Below, one piece after another: positions 43,521 through 54,000 of a stretch of 64,000 nucleotides of DNA. Source of the stretch: Sphingomonas glacialis (GTDB lineage Bacteria > Pseudomonadota > Alphaproteobacteria > Sphingomonadales > Sphingomonadaceae); assembly GCF_006439055.1 (NCBI RefSeq), contig NZ_RCZC01000007.1, forward strand, positions 1 to 64,000. Reading direction: 5' to 3'. The position numbers and the translations under genes are program-made. Below the pieces are notes generated by a model, which saw nothing but the letters and a program-made list of their open reading frames with translations, searched no databases and had not been told where the DNA came from. Position 1 is the stretch's first letter. Every line of letters begins with the position of its first letter.

Positions 43521-44768
43521 CTAGCCCGATGTCGCCCCGCGGAACACCGCCGTGTCGAGCGCGCCGGTGCGACGTGCAACCAGCGTCGCGACGGTGAGGT
43601 TGGCGGAGACCGACGGCGTGGTGCGCGTCATGTCGAGCAGGCGGTCGAACGGCAGGACGAGCCCGACGATCAGCGCGGTCTGCTCGGGCGAGACGCCGAC
43701 CGCCGCGAGCATCGCCGCGAGCATGAACAGCGAGGCCGAGGGCACCGGCGCGGTCCCGAACGCGGCGAGCGCGCCCGTCAGCAGCATGACGAGCAACATG
43801 CCGGGATCGGGCGTGATGCAGAGCGCCTGGAGCGCGAACTGGCCCATCAGCCCGACATACATCGCCGTCCCGTCCTTGCCGATGCTCGCGCCGAGCGGCA
43901 GCACGGTGCCTGCCACGGCGGGCGCGATGCCAAGATTGTCCTCGGCCACGCGCAGGCCGACGGGCAAGGTCGCCGAGGAGGAGGCGGTCGAAAAGCCGAC
44001 GACAAGCGCATCGAGGATGCCGCGGAAGAAGCGCAACACCGGGAGCCGCGCGACCCAGGCGATCAGCGCGCCATGGAACAGCATCTGCACCAGCGAGGCG
44101 ATCACCACGCACAGCGCGAGCGCGCCGATATTGACGAACACCGCCGCCCCGCTGGTCGCCACCGCGCGCGCGATCAGCGCCAGCACGCCGAGCGGCGTCA
44201 CCTCCATCACGATCCGCACGATCTGGAGCAGCACCGCGGCGAGCCCCTCGAACAGCTTGACCACCGGCCGTCCCGCCTCGCCCGCGGCGACCATGCCGAC
44301 TCCGAGCAGCACGGCGGTGAAGATGATCGCGAGCATGTCGCCCTTGGCGAGCGCGTCGAGGATGTTGACGGGGACGATGCCAAGCAACTGGTCGCTCGGC
44401 GAAACCGCGGCCCCCAGCGCATGCGGTGCGACGCCCGCGAGCGCGATGCCGGCACCGGGTCGGATGAGCAGCCCGGTCGCCATCCCGATCGTCACCGCGA
44501 CGATCGTGGTGAACGCGAACAGCAGCACCGTCCGCCCGCCGATCTCACCGAGCCGGCGCGGATCGCCGAGCGCGGCGATGCCCGCGGCGATCGTCACCAG
44601 CACGACGGGTACGACGAGCATCCGGATCAGCCGCACGAACAGATCGCCGAGGATCGCGATCGCGTTCGCGCCCGCGGGCCACAGCGTGCCGAGGATCACG
44701 CCGATCACCAGGCCGCCGATCACCCGCTGCCACAGCGGCACCGCGAACCAGCGTCGCGCGACACTCAC
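43521..44768 (-). CDS. Dicarboxylate/amino-acid:cation symporter (GltP-like)
   Basis: A 415-residue DAACS (SLC1-type) transporter with eight helices and re-entrant loops. Signature regions include FSTASSSATLPVGLRVAEDN (Ser-rich HP1), VLPLGASIGKDGTAMYVGLM (the TM7 motif region) and LDMTRTTPSVSANLTVATLV (TM8 Asp/Arg/Thr/Asn). It takes up glutamate, aspartate or C4-dicarboxylates. It starts at GTG overlapping the dgcA stop, so it is translationally coupled to D-Glu metabolism; D- or L-glutamate is the expected substrate. Confidence 0.93.
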   Translation of the reverse strand: MSVARRWFAVPLWQRVIGGLVIGVILGTLWPAGANAIAILGDLFVRLIRMLVVPVVLVTIAAGIAALGDPRRLGEIGGRTVLLFAFTTIVAVTIGMATGLLIRPGAGIALAGVAPHALGAAVSPSDQLLGIVPVNILDALAKGDMLAIIFTAVLLGVGMVAAGEAGRPVVKLFEGLAAVLLQIVRIVMEVTPLGVLALIARAVATSGAAVFVNIGALALCVVIASLVQMLFHGALIAWVARLPVLRFFRGILDALVVGFSTASSSATLPVGLRVAEDNLGIAPAVAGTVLPLGASIGKDGTAMYVGLMGQFALQALCITPDPGMLLVMLLTGALAAFGTAPVPSASLFMLAAMLAAVGVSPEQTALIVGLVLPFDRLLDMTRTTPSVSANLTVATLVARRTGALDTAVFRGATSG

Positions 44769-45757
44769 GCCGCTGACCCCCAGAAACCGGGCTGCGGCGG
44801 GGCGAGCACGCCGTTGCGGTCGGTGACGCCGCCGGGCCGGTCCTCCGAAAGCCAGAGCGGACCGTCGAGATCGACGAACGCCGCCTCGCCGGCCAGCAGC
44901 AGCGCCGGCGCGATGCCGAGCGAGGAGCAGACCATGCAGCCGACCATCAGCCCGAACCCGCGTGCCTTGGCGGCGTCGGCGAGCGCGAGCGCCTCGGTCA
45001 GGCCGCCGGTCTTGTCGAGCTTGATGTTGACGTACTGGTAGCGCCCGGCAAGCGTCTCGAGATCGGCGCTCGTATGCAGCGATTCATCCGCGCAGAGCGG
45101 CACGCGGCTGGCGAAGCCGGCCAGCACGGCATCCTCGCCCGCCGGCAACGGCTGTTCGAGCAGATCAACGCGGTGTTCGACGAGCAAATCCTGCCAGCGC
45201 TCGAGCTCGGCGATCGTCCAGCTTTCGTTGGGATCGACAATCATGCGCGGGGTAGGCGCGGCGGAACGGACGGCGGCGATCTGCATCGCCGCATCCGTAC
45301 GGTCGACCTTGACCTTGAGCAACGGGACATAAGCGGCGCGCGCGGCAACGGCGGCCATCGCGTCGGGCGTGTCGATCGCGATGGTGATCGCCGAGGCGAC
45401 CGGCGCGGGCGGGGCCACCCCGGCGAGCGCCGCGACACTGGTGCCGGCGAGCCGCGCTTCTAGGTCCCAGAGCGCGCAATCGACCGCATTGCGGGCGGCG
45501 CCGGGGACGAGAAGCGTCCGCAGGTCATCGCGGCTTGCGCCGGCCTCGATCCGCGCGGCAACTTGCGCGATCTGCGAAAGCGCATCCTCGATCGTCTCGC
45601 CATAGCGCGGATAGGGCACGCCTTCGCCGCGCCCTACGACCGAGCCCTGGCGCACGGTGACGGTGACGACGTCGGCCGCCGTCTTGACGCCCCGCGCGAT
45701 GCGGAAGGGCGCGTTCAGGCCGAAGCGGTGGTGGCGGGCGTCGAGGGTGCGTAGCAT
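44765..45757 (-). CDS. dgcA: Enolase-superfamily racemase DgcA / dipeptide epimerase
   Basis: A 330-residue member of the muconate-lactonizing subgroup. All catalytic residues are seen: K148-V-K150 (LLKVKVDRTD), metal ligands D175 (MIVDPNESW), E201 (LLEQPLP), D224 (LCADESLHT) and K246 (YVNIKLDKTGG). Relatives are L-Ala-D/L-Glu epimerase (YcjG) and DgcA, which racemises N-acetyl-D-glutamate. The adjacent DgcN gene, overlapping by 43 bases, favours DgcA. Either activity serves use of the D-Glu from murein peptides. Confidence 0.9.
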   Translation of the reverse strand: MLRTLDARHHRFGLNAPFRIARGVKTAADVVTVTVRQGSVVGRGEGVPYPRYGETIEDALSQIAQVAARIEAGASRDDLRTLLVPGAARNAVDCALWDLEARLAGTSVAALAGVAPPAPVASAITIAIDTPDAMAAVAARAAYVPLLKVKVDRTDAAMQIAAVRSAAPTPRMIVDPNESWTIAELERWQDLLVEHRVDLLEQPLPAGEDAVLAGFASRVPLCADESLHTSADLETLAGRYQYVNIKLDKTGGLTEALALADAAKARGFGLMVGCMVCSSLGIAPALLLAGEAAFVDLDGPLWLSEDRPGGVTDRNGVLAPPQPGFWGSAA

Positions 45758-46752
45758 TGCAGCAGCCAGTCGGCGATCGGGTCGGAGCCGAAGCGATAGG
45801 GATCGGTGCAGGGCAGGCCGAGCGCGTCGCCGGTTGCGGCGCAGAGCCGCCGCGCGGCATCCTCGTCGAGCTTGACCGTGTTCAGCGCGACGCCGACCGC
45901 GCGCACATACGGGCTGGTGAGCCGCGCGACCTGTATGTTTGCGGCGAGGCATTCGGCCAGGTCGGGAAGGTCATAGTGCGGCAGGCCGCGCATGTGCGTG
46001 CGCGACGGATCGTGGCACAGGACGAGCGCCGCGGGCTGTGCGCCATGCAGCAGCCCGGTCGAGACGCCGGCGAAGGACGGGTGGAACAGCGAGCCCTGGC
46101 CCTCGATCAGATCCCAGCCATCGTCGCCGCGCGCCGGCGCCAGCGTCTCGATCGCGCCCGAGATGAAATCGGCGACGACCGCGTCGAGCGGGACGCCGTC
46201 ACCGGCGATCAGGATGCCGGTCTGGCCGGTCGCGCGGAAATCGGCGACGACGCCGCGGCGCTGGAGCGCGTCGCGCAGCGCCAGCGTCGCGTACATCTTG
46301 CCGACCGAGCAATCGGTCCCGACCGTGAGCAGGCGGTTGCCCGCGCGCCGCTTGCCGTTGCCGACCGGGATATCCGCGCGCGGATCGCGGACATCGAAGA
46401 GTTCGACCCCGGCCGCGGCCGCCGCGCTCACGAGGCGGGGATCGTCGCGCAGCCGCTGGTGGAGCCCGGCGGCGACGTTCATCCCCTGCGCGATCGCCTG
46501 CAGCGCGTCCTGGACCAGCGCCTCGCCCAACCGACCGCCGGCATTGGCGATGCCGAGCACCAGCGTCCGCGCGCCGGCCGCACGCGCGGCGGCAGCGTCC
46601 ATCCGCGGCAGGCCGAGCGTCAGCGGGCAATCGTCGTGGCGCCATTCGCCCAGGCAATCGTCGCGGCGGAAGGCGGCGAGCCCGCGCGAGGTCTTGATGC
46701 CGACATCGTCGTCGGAATGGCCGAGATACAGGAGGAAGGGGCCGGGGATCAT
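45715..46752 (-). CDS. dgcN: DUF1611 protein DgcN (D-glutamate N-acetyltransferase type)
   Basis: A 345-residue DUF1611 protein. Its N-terminus PGPFLLYLGHSDDDVGIKTS and the P-loop-like VGTDCSVGKMYATLALRDAL are diagnostic, with ALNTVKLDEDAAR near the C-terminus. A homologue in Pseudoalteromonas was reported as DgcN, which acetylates D-Glu before DgcA racemises it. Coupled to dgcA. ATG 46752 is preferred to the TTG at 46767. The function is transferred from that homologue and the gene pair, not from active-site evidence. Confidence 0.88.
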   Translation of the reverse strand: MIPGPFLLYLGHSDDDVGIKTSRGLAAFRRDDCLGEWRHDDCPLTLGLPRMDAAAARAAGARTLVLGIANAGGRLGEALVQDALQAIAQGMNVAAGLHQRLRDDPRLVSAAAAAGVELFDVRDPRADIPVGNGKRRAGNRLLTVGTDCSVGKMYATLALRDALQRRGVVADFRATGQTGILIAGDGVPLDAVVADFISGAIETLAPARGDDGWDLIEGQGSLFHPSFAGVSTGLLHGAQPAALVLCHDPSRTHMRGLPHYDLPDLAECLAANIQVARLTSPYVRAVGVALNTVKLDEDAARRLCAATGDALGLPCTDPYRFGSDPIADWLLQCYAPSTPATTASA

Positions 46753-46844
46753 CGCGGTCCTACGCAAACGAGGGGGGAGCCACCGGTGTATAGATACCCG
46801 CCGATCCGCCCACTATTTGTCGAGCGGCGCGCCATAACCCTCGG

Positions 46845-48425
46845 CTATGCCCCGCAGCCGGCCGGCCGCGGACGCAGCAGCACGCGCCCCGCCGCCGCGC
46901 CGGTTGCGGCACTGTCGCGCAGCGCGAGCTTCCCGTTGACGAACAGCGCGCTCATCCCGACGCTGGGGATGCGCGGATGGATGTAGTCGGCGCGGGCTGC
47001 GAAGCGTGCGGGATCGAGCACGACCACGTCGGCATAATAGCCGGCGCGCAGATAGCCGCGATGATTGATCTTGTAGATGTCTGCGGTCAGCCCGCTCGAG
47101 CGCCGGATGAAATCGGCGAGCGGGATGACCTTGCGCTGCTCGACATAGAGCCGATACTTTTGCGGCATCGTCGCATATTGCCGCGGGTGGCCGTCCGAGC
47201 CGTCGGAGCTGGTCACCACCCACGGCTGCTGCATGATGAGATCGACGTCGCGGTCGATCATGTTGAAGCTGGCAACGCCGACCCCGGCGGGGCCGGTGCC
47301 CGCCGCATCGGGCGTCTTCAAGATCCGGATCGCCGCGTCGATCGGCGAGACGCCCCACTGCGTCGCCATCTGCGCGAGCGTCTTGCCCGTCCACGGCTGG
47401 CCCTCGGAGGTCAGCAGCAGCGATTCCGCCCCGCCGCGCCGCCGGAGGTTCTCGGTCATCTCGGTCTTGATGCGGGCAAGCGTGGCCGGCTCGGCGAAGC
47501 GCGCGAGCATCGCCTTGTAGCCGCCATCGACTGCCCAGCGCGGGACGAGCGACGCATCGACGCTCGAGCCCGAGGCGAGCCAGGGATATTGGTCGGCGGT
47601 GACGTCCTGTCCGGCGCGGCGCGCCGCCTCGATCGTCGCGATCAGCTCGGGCGCATGCCCCTGCAGATCGACACCGAGCGCCTTGAGGTGCGCGAAATGC
47701 ACCGGCATGTGCGCGCGCCGTCCGATCTCGATCGCTTCCTTGGTGCTGGCGATCAGGCCGATCGTGTAGTTCGATTCGTCGCGCTGATGCGTATCGTACA
47801 TCCCGCCGCGGCTTCCCGCTTCGGCGGCGACGGCAGCGACCTCGTCGGTGGTGGCGAAGCTTTGGGGAGCGTAGAACAGGCCGGTCGAGAGCCCGGTCGC
47901 GCCCTCGCACATCGCATTTGCCGCAAGCGCCTTTTCCTGTGCGAGTTCGGCGGCGTTCGGCGCGCGATCGGCTTCGCCGAGCACGCGCTGGCGGATTGCG
48001 CCGAAGCCGACGAACGGGACGACGTTGGTGCCGATCCCGCTCGCCTGGAGCTTGCGCGCGTCCGCCGCGACATCGGGGGTGCCGCCGCCATCGACGCCGG
48101 TGACGATCGTCGAGACGCCTTGCGCGAGCCAGGGCAGGTTCAACCGCGTCTTGGCGTCGGGCGAGCGGAGATAGGTGTCGGGGTGGGTGTGCGCATCGAT
48201 CAGGCCGGGGGCGACGATCTGGCCGGTCGCGTCGATGATCGTCACCGCCGCGGTGTGCCGCGCTGGGCCGACATAGACGATCCGGTCGCCGACAAGCTCT
48301 ACGTCGCCGACGATCGGCGGTGTCGCCGCGCCGGTGTAGATCGTGCCGCCGCGGATCACGACGTCGACCTTTGGGGACGCCGCGCCGACGATCAGCAGCG
48401 CGGCGAGGATCGGCAGGCGGCTCAT
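46845..48425 (-). CDS. N-acyl-D-amino-acid deacylase (D-aminoacylase family)
   Basis: A 526-residue exported amidohydrolase with signal peptide (ILAALLIVGAASP). Metal-site motifs: LIDAHTHPDTYLRS, VHFAHLKALGVD and the late VTSSDGSDGHPRQYA. It resembles D-aminoacylases that free D-amino acids or D-amino-acid dipeptides from N-acyl compounds. Its start overlaps the penicillin-acylase stop by four bases. In this operon it would release D-residues in the periplasm before uptake. Confidence 0.9.
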   Translation of the reverse strand: MSRLPILAALLIVGAASPKVDVVIRGGTIYTGAATPPIVGDVELVGDRIVYVGPARHTAAVTIIDATGQIVAPGLIDAHTHPDTYLRSPDAKTRLNLPWLAQGVSTIVTGVDGGGTPDVAADARKLQASGIGTNVVPFVGFGAIRQRVLGEADRAPNAAELAQEKALAANAMCEGATGLSTGLFYAPQSFATTDEVAAVAAEAGSRGGMYDTHQRDESNYTIGLIASTKEAIEIGRRAHMPVHFAHLKALGVDLQGHAPELIATIEAARRAGQDVTADQYPWLASGSSVDASLVPRWAVDGGYKAMLARFAEPATLARIKTEMTENLRRRGGAESLLLTSEGQPWTGKTLAQMATQWGVSPIDAAIRILKTPDAAGTGPAGVGVASFNMIDRDVDLIMQQPWVVTSSDGSDGHPRQYATMPQKYRLYVEQRKVIPLADFIRRSSGLTADIYKINHRGYLRAGYYADVVVLDPARFAARADYIHPRIPSVGMSALFVNGKLALRDSAATGAAAGRVLLRPRPAGCGA

Positions 48426-50803
48426 GGCTGGGTTCCTTGCGGGGTGAGGGTCAGGCGGCCGACCGAATGCGCATCGACCGCGGCGCGGCTGTAGAGCATT
48501 GGCTGGAGCTGACCGACGCTCCAGCTCGCGACCTGATCCTGATAGTGTGGCGAGCGCGGATCGTTCGACTGGCCGGGGAGGTTGAGCATCAGCGAATTGT
48601 CCCACGCGCCGACGTCGATGACCTGCAGATAGCTCGCGCCGCCCCCCGCCGACCAGCCCGGACCGTTGCCGAGCCAGCGCGCCTGCACCGTATAGCTGTC
48701 GCCCCCCGTCGGCCCGACCTCGATCGGCGGGAAGGCGGCGGCGATCGCGGGGATGCGCGCGAGCGGATGCTGGATGCGCAGCCGATGCAGCGCCCCCCAG
48801 CGCCACGCTGCGGGATCGGGGCCGAGTTGCGCCCGCGCGCTTGTCCAGGCGGCAATCAACGCCGCGTCGAACATCGCGTCGCGGGCGGCGACCGGATCCT
48901 GGCCGAGCCGCGCGTCGGGGCGGGCGAGCAGGCCGAGCAGGACCGATGGGCCGATCGAGGTGACGATCGCCTTGGCGCGCTCGGGGACGATCGCGGCGAG
49001 CATGCGATGCCCCAGCTCACGCCAGAGGATCTCGAACAAAGCCGCCGCGCCGCTCGCCGCATCGAGCCGGCAGTCCCAGCCGCGCAGCAGCGTCACCGCC
49101 GGCCCCGCCGCTTCCGAAGGCGCCGTCGGCAGCAGCGCGACGAGCTGGCGGGCGGGCGTGGACAGCGTGTCGTGCTGGAGTGCGACGCTGTCGGCAAGGG
49201 TATGGCGCGGCTGGTGCGAGAGAACGCCGGAAATCCGCTCGTAACGGTACGGATCGCGGAAATCGAACGCGGGGATGCGGTCGGTCGGCCAGTCCGGCGG
49301 CAGATTGTCCTGATTGGCCGAGGCGAACCAGCCCTTGGCGGGGTTGTAATCGCTCGGCAGCGCGCGATGGTCGCGGTACCCGGTCCAGTCGTAGCGTCCG
49401 TCGCCCGGCACCGGCATCAGCCCGGCGCCGCGCTTGCGCACCGGCATGAAGCCGATCGCCTGCCAGCCGGTATTGCCCGCGACATCGGCATAATGGAAAT
49501 TGGTCGGCGATGGATGGAGCTTGAAAGCCTCCTGCAGCCCGGCCCAATCGCGCGCCAGGTTGATCGCGATCATCGAGAACGAACCGCCGCCGCCCGGCTG
49601 CATCGCGATCGACGCAAGCGCGGTCGCGCGCCGTTTGGCCGGATCGTGCGACACGACCGGGCCCTGCACCGCGTAGCGCAGCACCGCGGTCTGCGCCGCG
49701 CCGCCCTTGACCGGTATCGCGACCTCGACGCGCGTGAAGCGCTGCCAGCCGTTGGCGTGACGGTAGCGCCCGGGATCGGTCGGATGCAGCTCGAGGACGA
49801 ACAGATCCTCCTGGTCGATATGGAAGTTGGTGCGGCCGAAGGCGAACCGGTCGGTATGGCCCTGCATGATGCCGGGCAGGCCGGGCGCGCCGCCGCCGAT
49901 CACGTCGAGCCCCGGCGCGGTGAGGTGCGCGACGTGGCGTGGGCCGAAACCGCCGATGCCGAGATGCGGATCGTTGGCGAGGATCGGCCGCCCGGTCGCC
50001 GAGCGCGCCGGCGCGATCGTCCAGGCGTTGCTGCCGGCATTGGTGCGTTCGAGCCGGCCCGAACGCTCGTCGGGATCGACGACCGGGGTGTTGGGCCCGA
50101 ACGGCAGGCGGCCGATCGTCAGCACGCCCAGATCGTCGTCGGACACTGCCGCCACGTCGAGCCCATCGGGCACGGTCAGCGGGTGCGCCGGCAGCAGCGG
50201 CGCGATCACCGCGTCGAGCTCGAGCAGGCCGAGTGCGGCAAGCTGCGCGCGGCGGACTTCGTCGTCGGCATTGCCGGCCGCCGCGCCGCGTACGCGCACC
50301 AGGTCGGCAATGTCCCAGCGGAGCGGCGCGACGCCCAGGATACGGTATTCGAGTGGAAGCAATGTCGGGTCGGCGGTGACCTCGTCGATCCGCGCATTGA
50401 CCCCGGCGATATAGGCGCGTGCGCAGGCGAGCACGTCGGCGGGAAGCCGGCGAAGTTCTGCATCGCTGTCGCCGCGATAATGGAACAGTCGCGCCTGCGC
50501 GTCGTGCTTCACGAAGTCGGCGCCGAAGGCTTCCGCCATCCGGCCGAGTTCGCGGCGGTGCCCGAAATCGATCTGGAACAGCCGGTCGCGTGCGACGAGA
50601 TAGCCCTGGCCGAAGAACGCATCGGGGATCGACTGCGCACGGATATGGGGGATGCCGTACACGTCGTCGAGGATCTCGATCGGCGCGGTCGGCCCGCGCA
50701 CGCTCGCTTGCTTGTCGCCGGCATCGGCCGCGCGACAGGCCGGGCCTGCCGCGATCGCGGCGGCGGCGACCGAGCGCAGCAGAAAGGATCGGCGATTGAT
50801 CAT
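48422..50803 (-). CDS. Penicillin acylase family (Ntn) amidase, Tat-exported
   Basis: A 793-residue Ntn hydrolase precursor. The N-terminus MINRRSFLLRSVAAAA is a clear Tat signal. The autocatalytic junction and nucleophile Ser258 occur in RTNAGSNAWTIAPA, followed by ILANDPHLGI, as in penicillin G acylase and acyl-homoserine-lactone acylases. It cleaves amide bonds of acylated amino compounds; substrate uncertain (N-acyl-amino acids, AHLs or amide-capped peptides). It is the first gene of the leftward operon, and its ATG at 50803 places the Tat motif correctly. Confidence 0.92.
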   Translation of the reverse strand: MINRRSFLLRSVAAAAIAAGPACRAADAGDKQASVRGPTAPIEILDDVYGIPHIRAQSIPDAFFGQGYLVARDRLFQIDFGHRRELGRMAEAFGADFVKHDAQARLFHYRGDSDAELRRLPADVLACARAYIAGVNARIDEVTADPTLLPLEYRILGVAPLRWDIADLVRVRGAAAGNADDEVRRAQLAALGLLELDAVIAPLLPAHPLTVPDGLDVAAVSDDDLGVLTIGRLPFGPNTPVVDPDERSGRLERTNAGSNAWTIAPARSATGRPILANDPHLGIGGFGPRHVAHLTAPGLDVIGGGAPGLPGIMQGHTDRFAFGRTNFHIDQEDLFVLELHPTDPGRYRHANGWQRFTRVEVAIPVKGGAAQTAVLRYAVQGPVVSHDPAKRRATALASIAMQPGGGGSFSMIAINLARDWAGLQEAFKLHPSPTNFHYADVAGNTGWQAIGFMPVRKRGAGLMPVPGDGRYDWTGYRDHRALPSDYNPAKGWFASANQDNLPPDWPTDRIPAFDFRDPYRYERISGVLSHQPRHTLADSVALQHDTLSTPARQLVALLPTAPSEAAGPAVTLLRGWDCRLDAASGAAALFEILWRELGHRMLAAIVPERAKAIVTSIGPSVLLGLLARPDARLGQDPVAARDAMFDAALIAAWTSARAQLGPDPAAWRWGALHRLRIQHPLARIPAIAAAFPPIEVGPTGGDSYTVQARWLGNGPGWSAGGGASYLQVIDVGAWDNSLMLNLPGQSNDPRSPHYQDQVASWSVGQLQPMLYSRAAVDAHSVGRLTLTPQGTQP

Positions 50804-50884
50804 GGTCTGGCTTTCATGGCTGGCGCGACGCCGGGAGGCTAGCGCCGTGGCGCCACGCCGACCCATATCGAGCACGGTCTAGGG

Positions 50885-50932
50885 CATAGCAGCGAGTTAT
50901 GGTCGGCTCCCATAGAGGCAGGCTATGGGAGC
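50885..50932. promoter_or_regulatory. Two T-N11-A LysR-type dyads in divergent promoter
   Basis: Site A (50906-50932) has perfect ten-base arms GCTCCCATAG and CTATGGGAGC around seven bases, including T913-N11-A925 of the local numbering (50913/50925). Site B (50885-50901) is CATA-N9-TATG with T50887-N11-A50899. Centres are 26 bases apart, as in paired LysR recognition and activation sites. They lie between the penicillin-acylase operon and the TBDR operon, whose first group encodes a LysR protein. Confidence 0.68.
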
Positions 50933-51099
50933 GCGAAGATCCGGCTCTTGACGCCCTCACACAAGACCGCGCACTTTCCCCAATCGCAGCAGGGGGAACT
51001 GGCCCAGAGAGGTCGGCGGTACAACAACCGTAAGTCGCATTTACTGGAAAGCGTCGAGAAACGCTCCGTATGTGCGAGTCCGGTCAGGGAAGGACAATC

Positions 51100-54000
51100 A
51101 TGACGAATTCCGATCAGGCTCGGCGCCGGATGGCGATGATGCTCGGGTGCAGCGTTGCGGCGATCGCGTTGGCGACTCCAGCCGTAGCGCAGACGGTACG
51201 ATCGCAGGCGGTCGCACCGCTTTTGGGGGATACGGCCGCGCCCGGCGCGGCACCGACGGACCGTGTCGATGTGCAACAGACCGAGTCGGCGGCGCGCGGC
51301 GATGAGGATGGGCCGGACGTCGTCGTCACGGGCTCGCGCGTCGCGCGCAGCGGCTTCTTGGCGCCGACACCGCTGACGGTGCTGAGCCAGACCGAGATCC
51401 AGAACCAGTCGCCGTCGAACAACATCGCCGATTTCGTCAACCAGCAGCCCGCGCTCGCAGGATCGACCAAGCCCGCCAATTCGCGGCTCAATCTGTCGAG
51501 CGGGCAGGCCGGCATCAACGCGCTCAACCTGCGCAACCTCGGCGAGGTCCGCACCCTCGTGCTGGTCGACGGGCATCGCTCGGTCGGATCGACGATCACC
51601 GGGCTGGTCGACATCAACACGATCCCACAGGGGCTGGTGAAGAGCGTCGAGGTCGTCACCGGCGGCGCCTCGGCCGCCTACGGCTCCGACGCCGTGGCTG
51701 GCGTCGTCAACTTCATCCTCGACAAGAAGTTTCAGGGGCTTCGCCTCACCGCCGACAACGGCATCACGCAATATGGCGACGGGCACAATTATTCGGCCGC
51801 GCTGACCGCCGGCACGTCCTTTGCGGATGGCCGCGGGCATATCGAGGTCGAGGGCGAATATGCGCACCGCGACGGCATCTTCCAGGTCGATCGCGCGTGG
51901 AACGCGACGGGCTATGTCCGCATCCAGGATCCGAACTGGACCGCGAACAGCACGACGCCGCAGTTCATCACCACCAAGCGGCAGATCGGCGCGGCCAACT
52001 CCACGCCGGGCGGTCTCATCACCGGTAGCACGGCGGTGGCGGGCAGCGGGGTCGCCGCGAACAGCCTGCGCGGTGTCTATTTCGGCAGCGGCGGCCAGCC
52101 GCAGCAATTCCAATATGGCGCGCTGACCTTCCCGTCGGCGACCGGGAGCGCGGCGCCGACACTGACGCAGGGCGGCAGCTGGCAGGTCAACGATTCGGGA
52201 CGCAATATCGGGCTCGATCCGCAGGACGATCGCTACGGCGTGTTCGGCCGGGCGAGTTTCGACGTGACCGATCGCATCGAGCTCTACGCCGAAGGGTCGT
52301 TCAACCGGCAGCATATCCTGTTCAACGCCGGTCCGAACCTGCAGACCGGCATCACCCTTTCCGCGACCAATCCGTATCTCGTCGCGGCACTCGGCGCGTC
52401 GCGGCTTGCCGGGATCAGCAGCGTGACGCTGGCGACCACGTCGGTCGATCTGCCGTCGCGCGTCGTCGACAACCGGCGCAAGGTGCAGCGCTACCAGATC
52501 GGCAGTGACGGCAAGTTCGATGTGTTCGGCAAGACCGTGTCGTTCGATGTCTACGGCCAATATGGCCGGGCCGACATGCGCGAGCAGCTCCGCAACATCC
52601 AGAACATCACGAAGATCGCCAACGCGACCAACGCCGCGGTCGCGCCGGCGGGCAATTCGGGCGGCTATGCTGCCGGATCGATCCAGTGCGCGATCAACGT
52701 CGACGCCATCGCCACCAACAACGATGCGGCATGCGTGCCGCTCAACCGGCTCGGTGTCGGCGTCGCCAATTCCGCGGCGATCGCCTATGTTCTCGGCTCG
52801 CCGTATCGCGACGAGACGACCGAGCAGAAGACCGCTGGCGTCAATTTCCGCGCGTCGCCGTTCCGCACCTGGGCGGGCGATGTCAGCGTCGCGATCGGCG
52901 GCGAATGGCGCGAGGAAAGCATCCGTGGCTATGTGCCGCAGGAGTTCCAGCCGATTCCCACGGTCAATGCGCAAGGCCGCCCGACCGTCACCAACACCTG
53001 GTCGGTCGGCAACTATCTGCCCACCAACGGCAGCTACAACGTCAAGGAAGCCTATCTCGAAACCGTCGTTCCGCTCGGCCTCGGGCTCGAGTTCAACGGT
53101 GCGGTCCGCGGGACCGATTATTCGACCTCGGGCGGCGTGGTGACGTGGAAGCTCGGCGGAACCTGGGCGCCGATCCCCGACATCCGTTTCCGCGTGGTGC
53201 GCTCGCGCGACATCCGCGCGCCCAACCTCAACGAACTGTATCAGGCAGGGTCGGCCAACAGCGATTCGGTTCGCAATCCGTCCTTCACCGCCGATGGCGC
53301 CAACGGCCCCGCCACGTACAGCTATTCCGGCATCGCGACGGGCAATCCGAACCTGCGGCCTGAGGTCGCCGCGTCCTGGACGATCGGCGCCGTGCTCGCG
53401 CCGCGCTTCCTCAAGGGCTTCAATGCCTCGATCGATTATTGGCGGATCAACATCAAGCAGGGCATCACCAGCTTCAGCGCGCAGGACATCGTCAATCTGT
53501 GCAGCCAGGGGCAGCAGCGTTTCTGTGACGCGATCACGCAGGATGCCGCGCGTTCGGTGCCGGGGCAGCCGTACCTGCTCATCCGCACGCAGCCGTTCAA
53601 TGCGGCGAGCCAGCTCACCCGCGGCATCGATTTCGACACCAGCTATCGCACCCAGCTCTCGGGCGAGACCGCACTGACGCTGCGCGGCCAGGCCACGCGC
53701 TACATCGACAACATTCTCGATACCGGGGTGCCGGGCGCGGTGATCGCCAACACCGTGGGGGTCAACAGCGGCCAGGCGACGACGCCGACCTGGAATTTCC
53801 GTGGCAGCGTGACGCTGGATTTGCCGAGCACGTCGATCACCGCGGTCGGTCGGGGAATCAGCGCGGGTCGCTATTCGGCAACGGGCATCGAGTGCCAGAC
53901 GAATTGCCCGCTCTCGACCACCAACTACCCGACCTATGACAACAATCAGGTGTCGGGGCTGTTCTATGCCGATCTCAACGTGACGCAGAACGTCCGCGTC

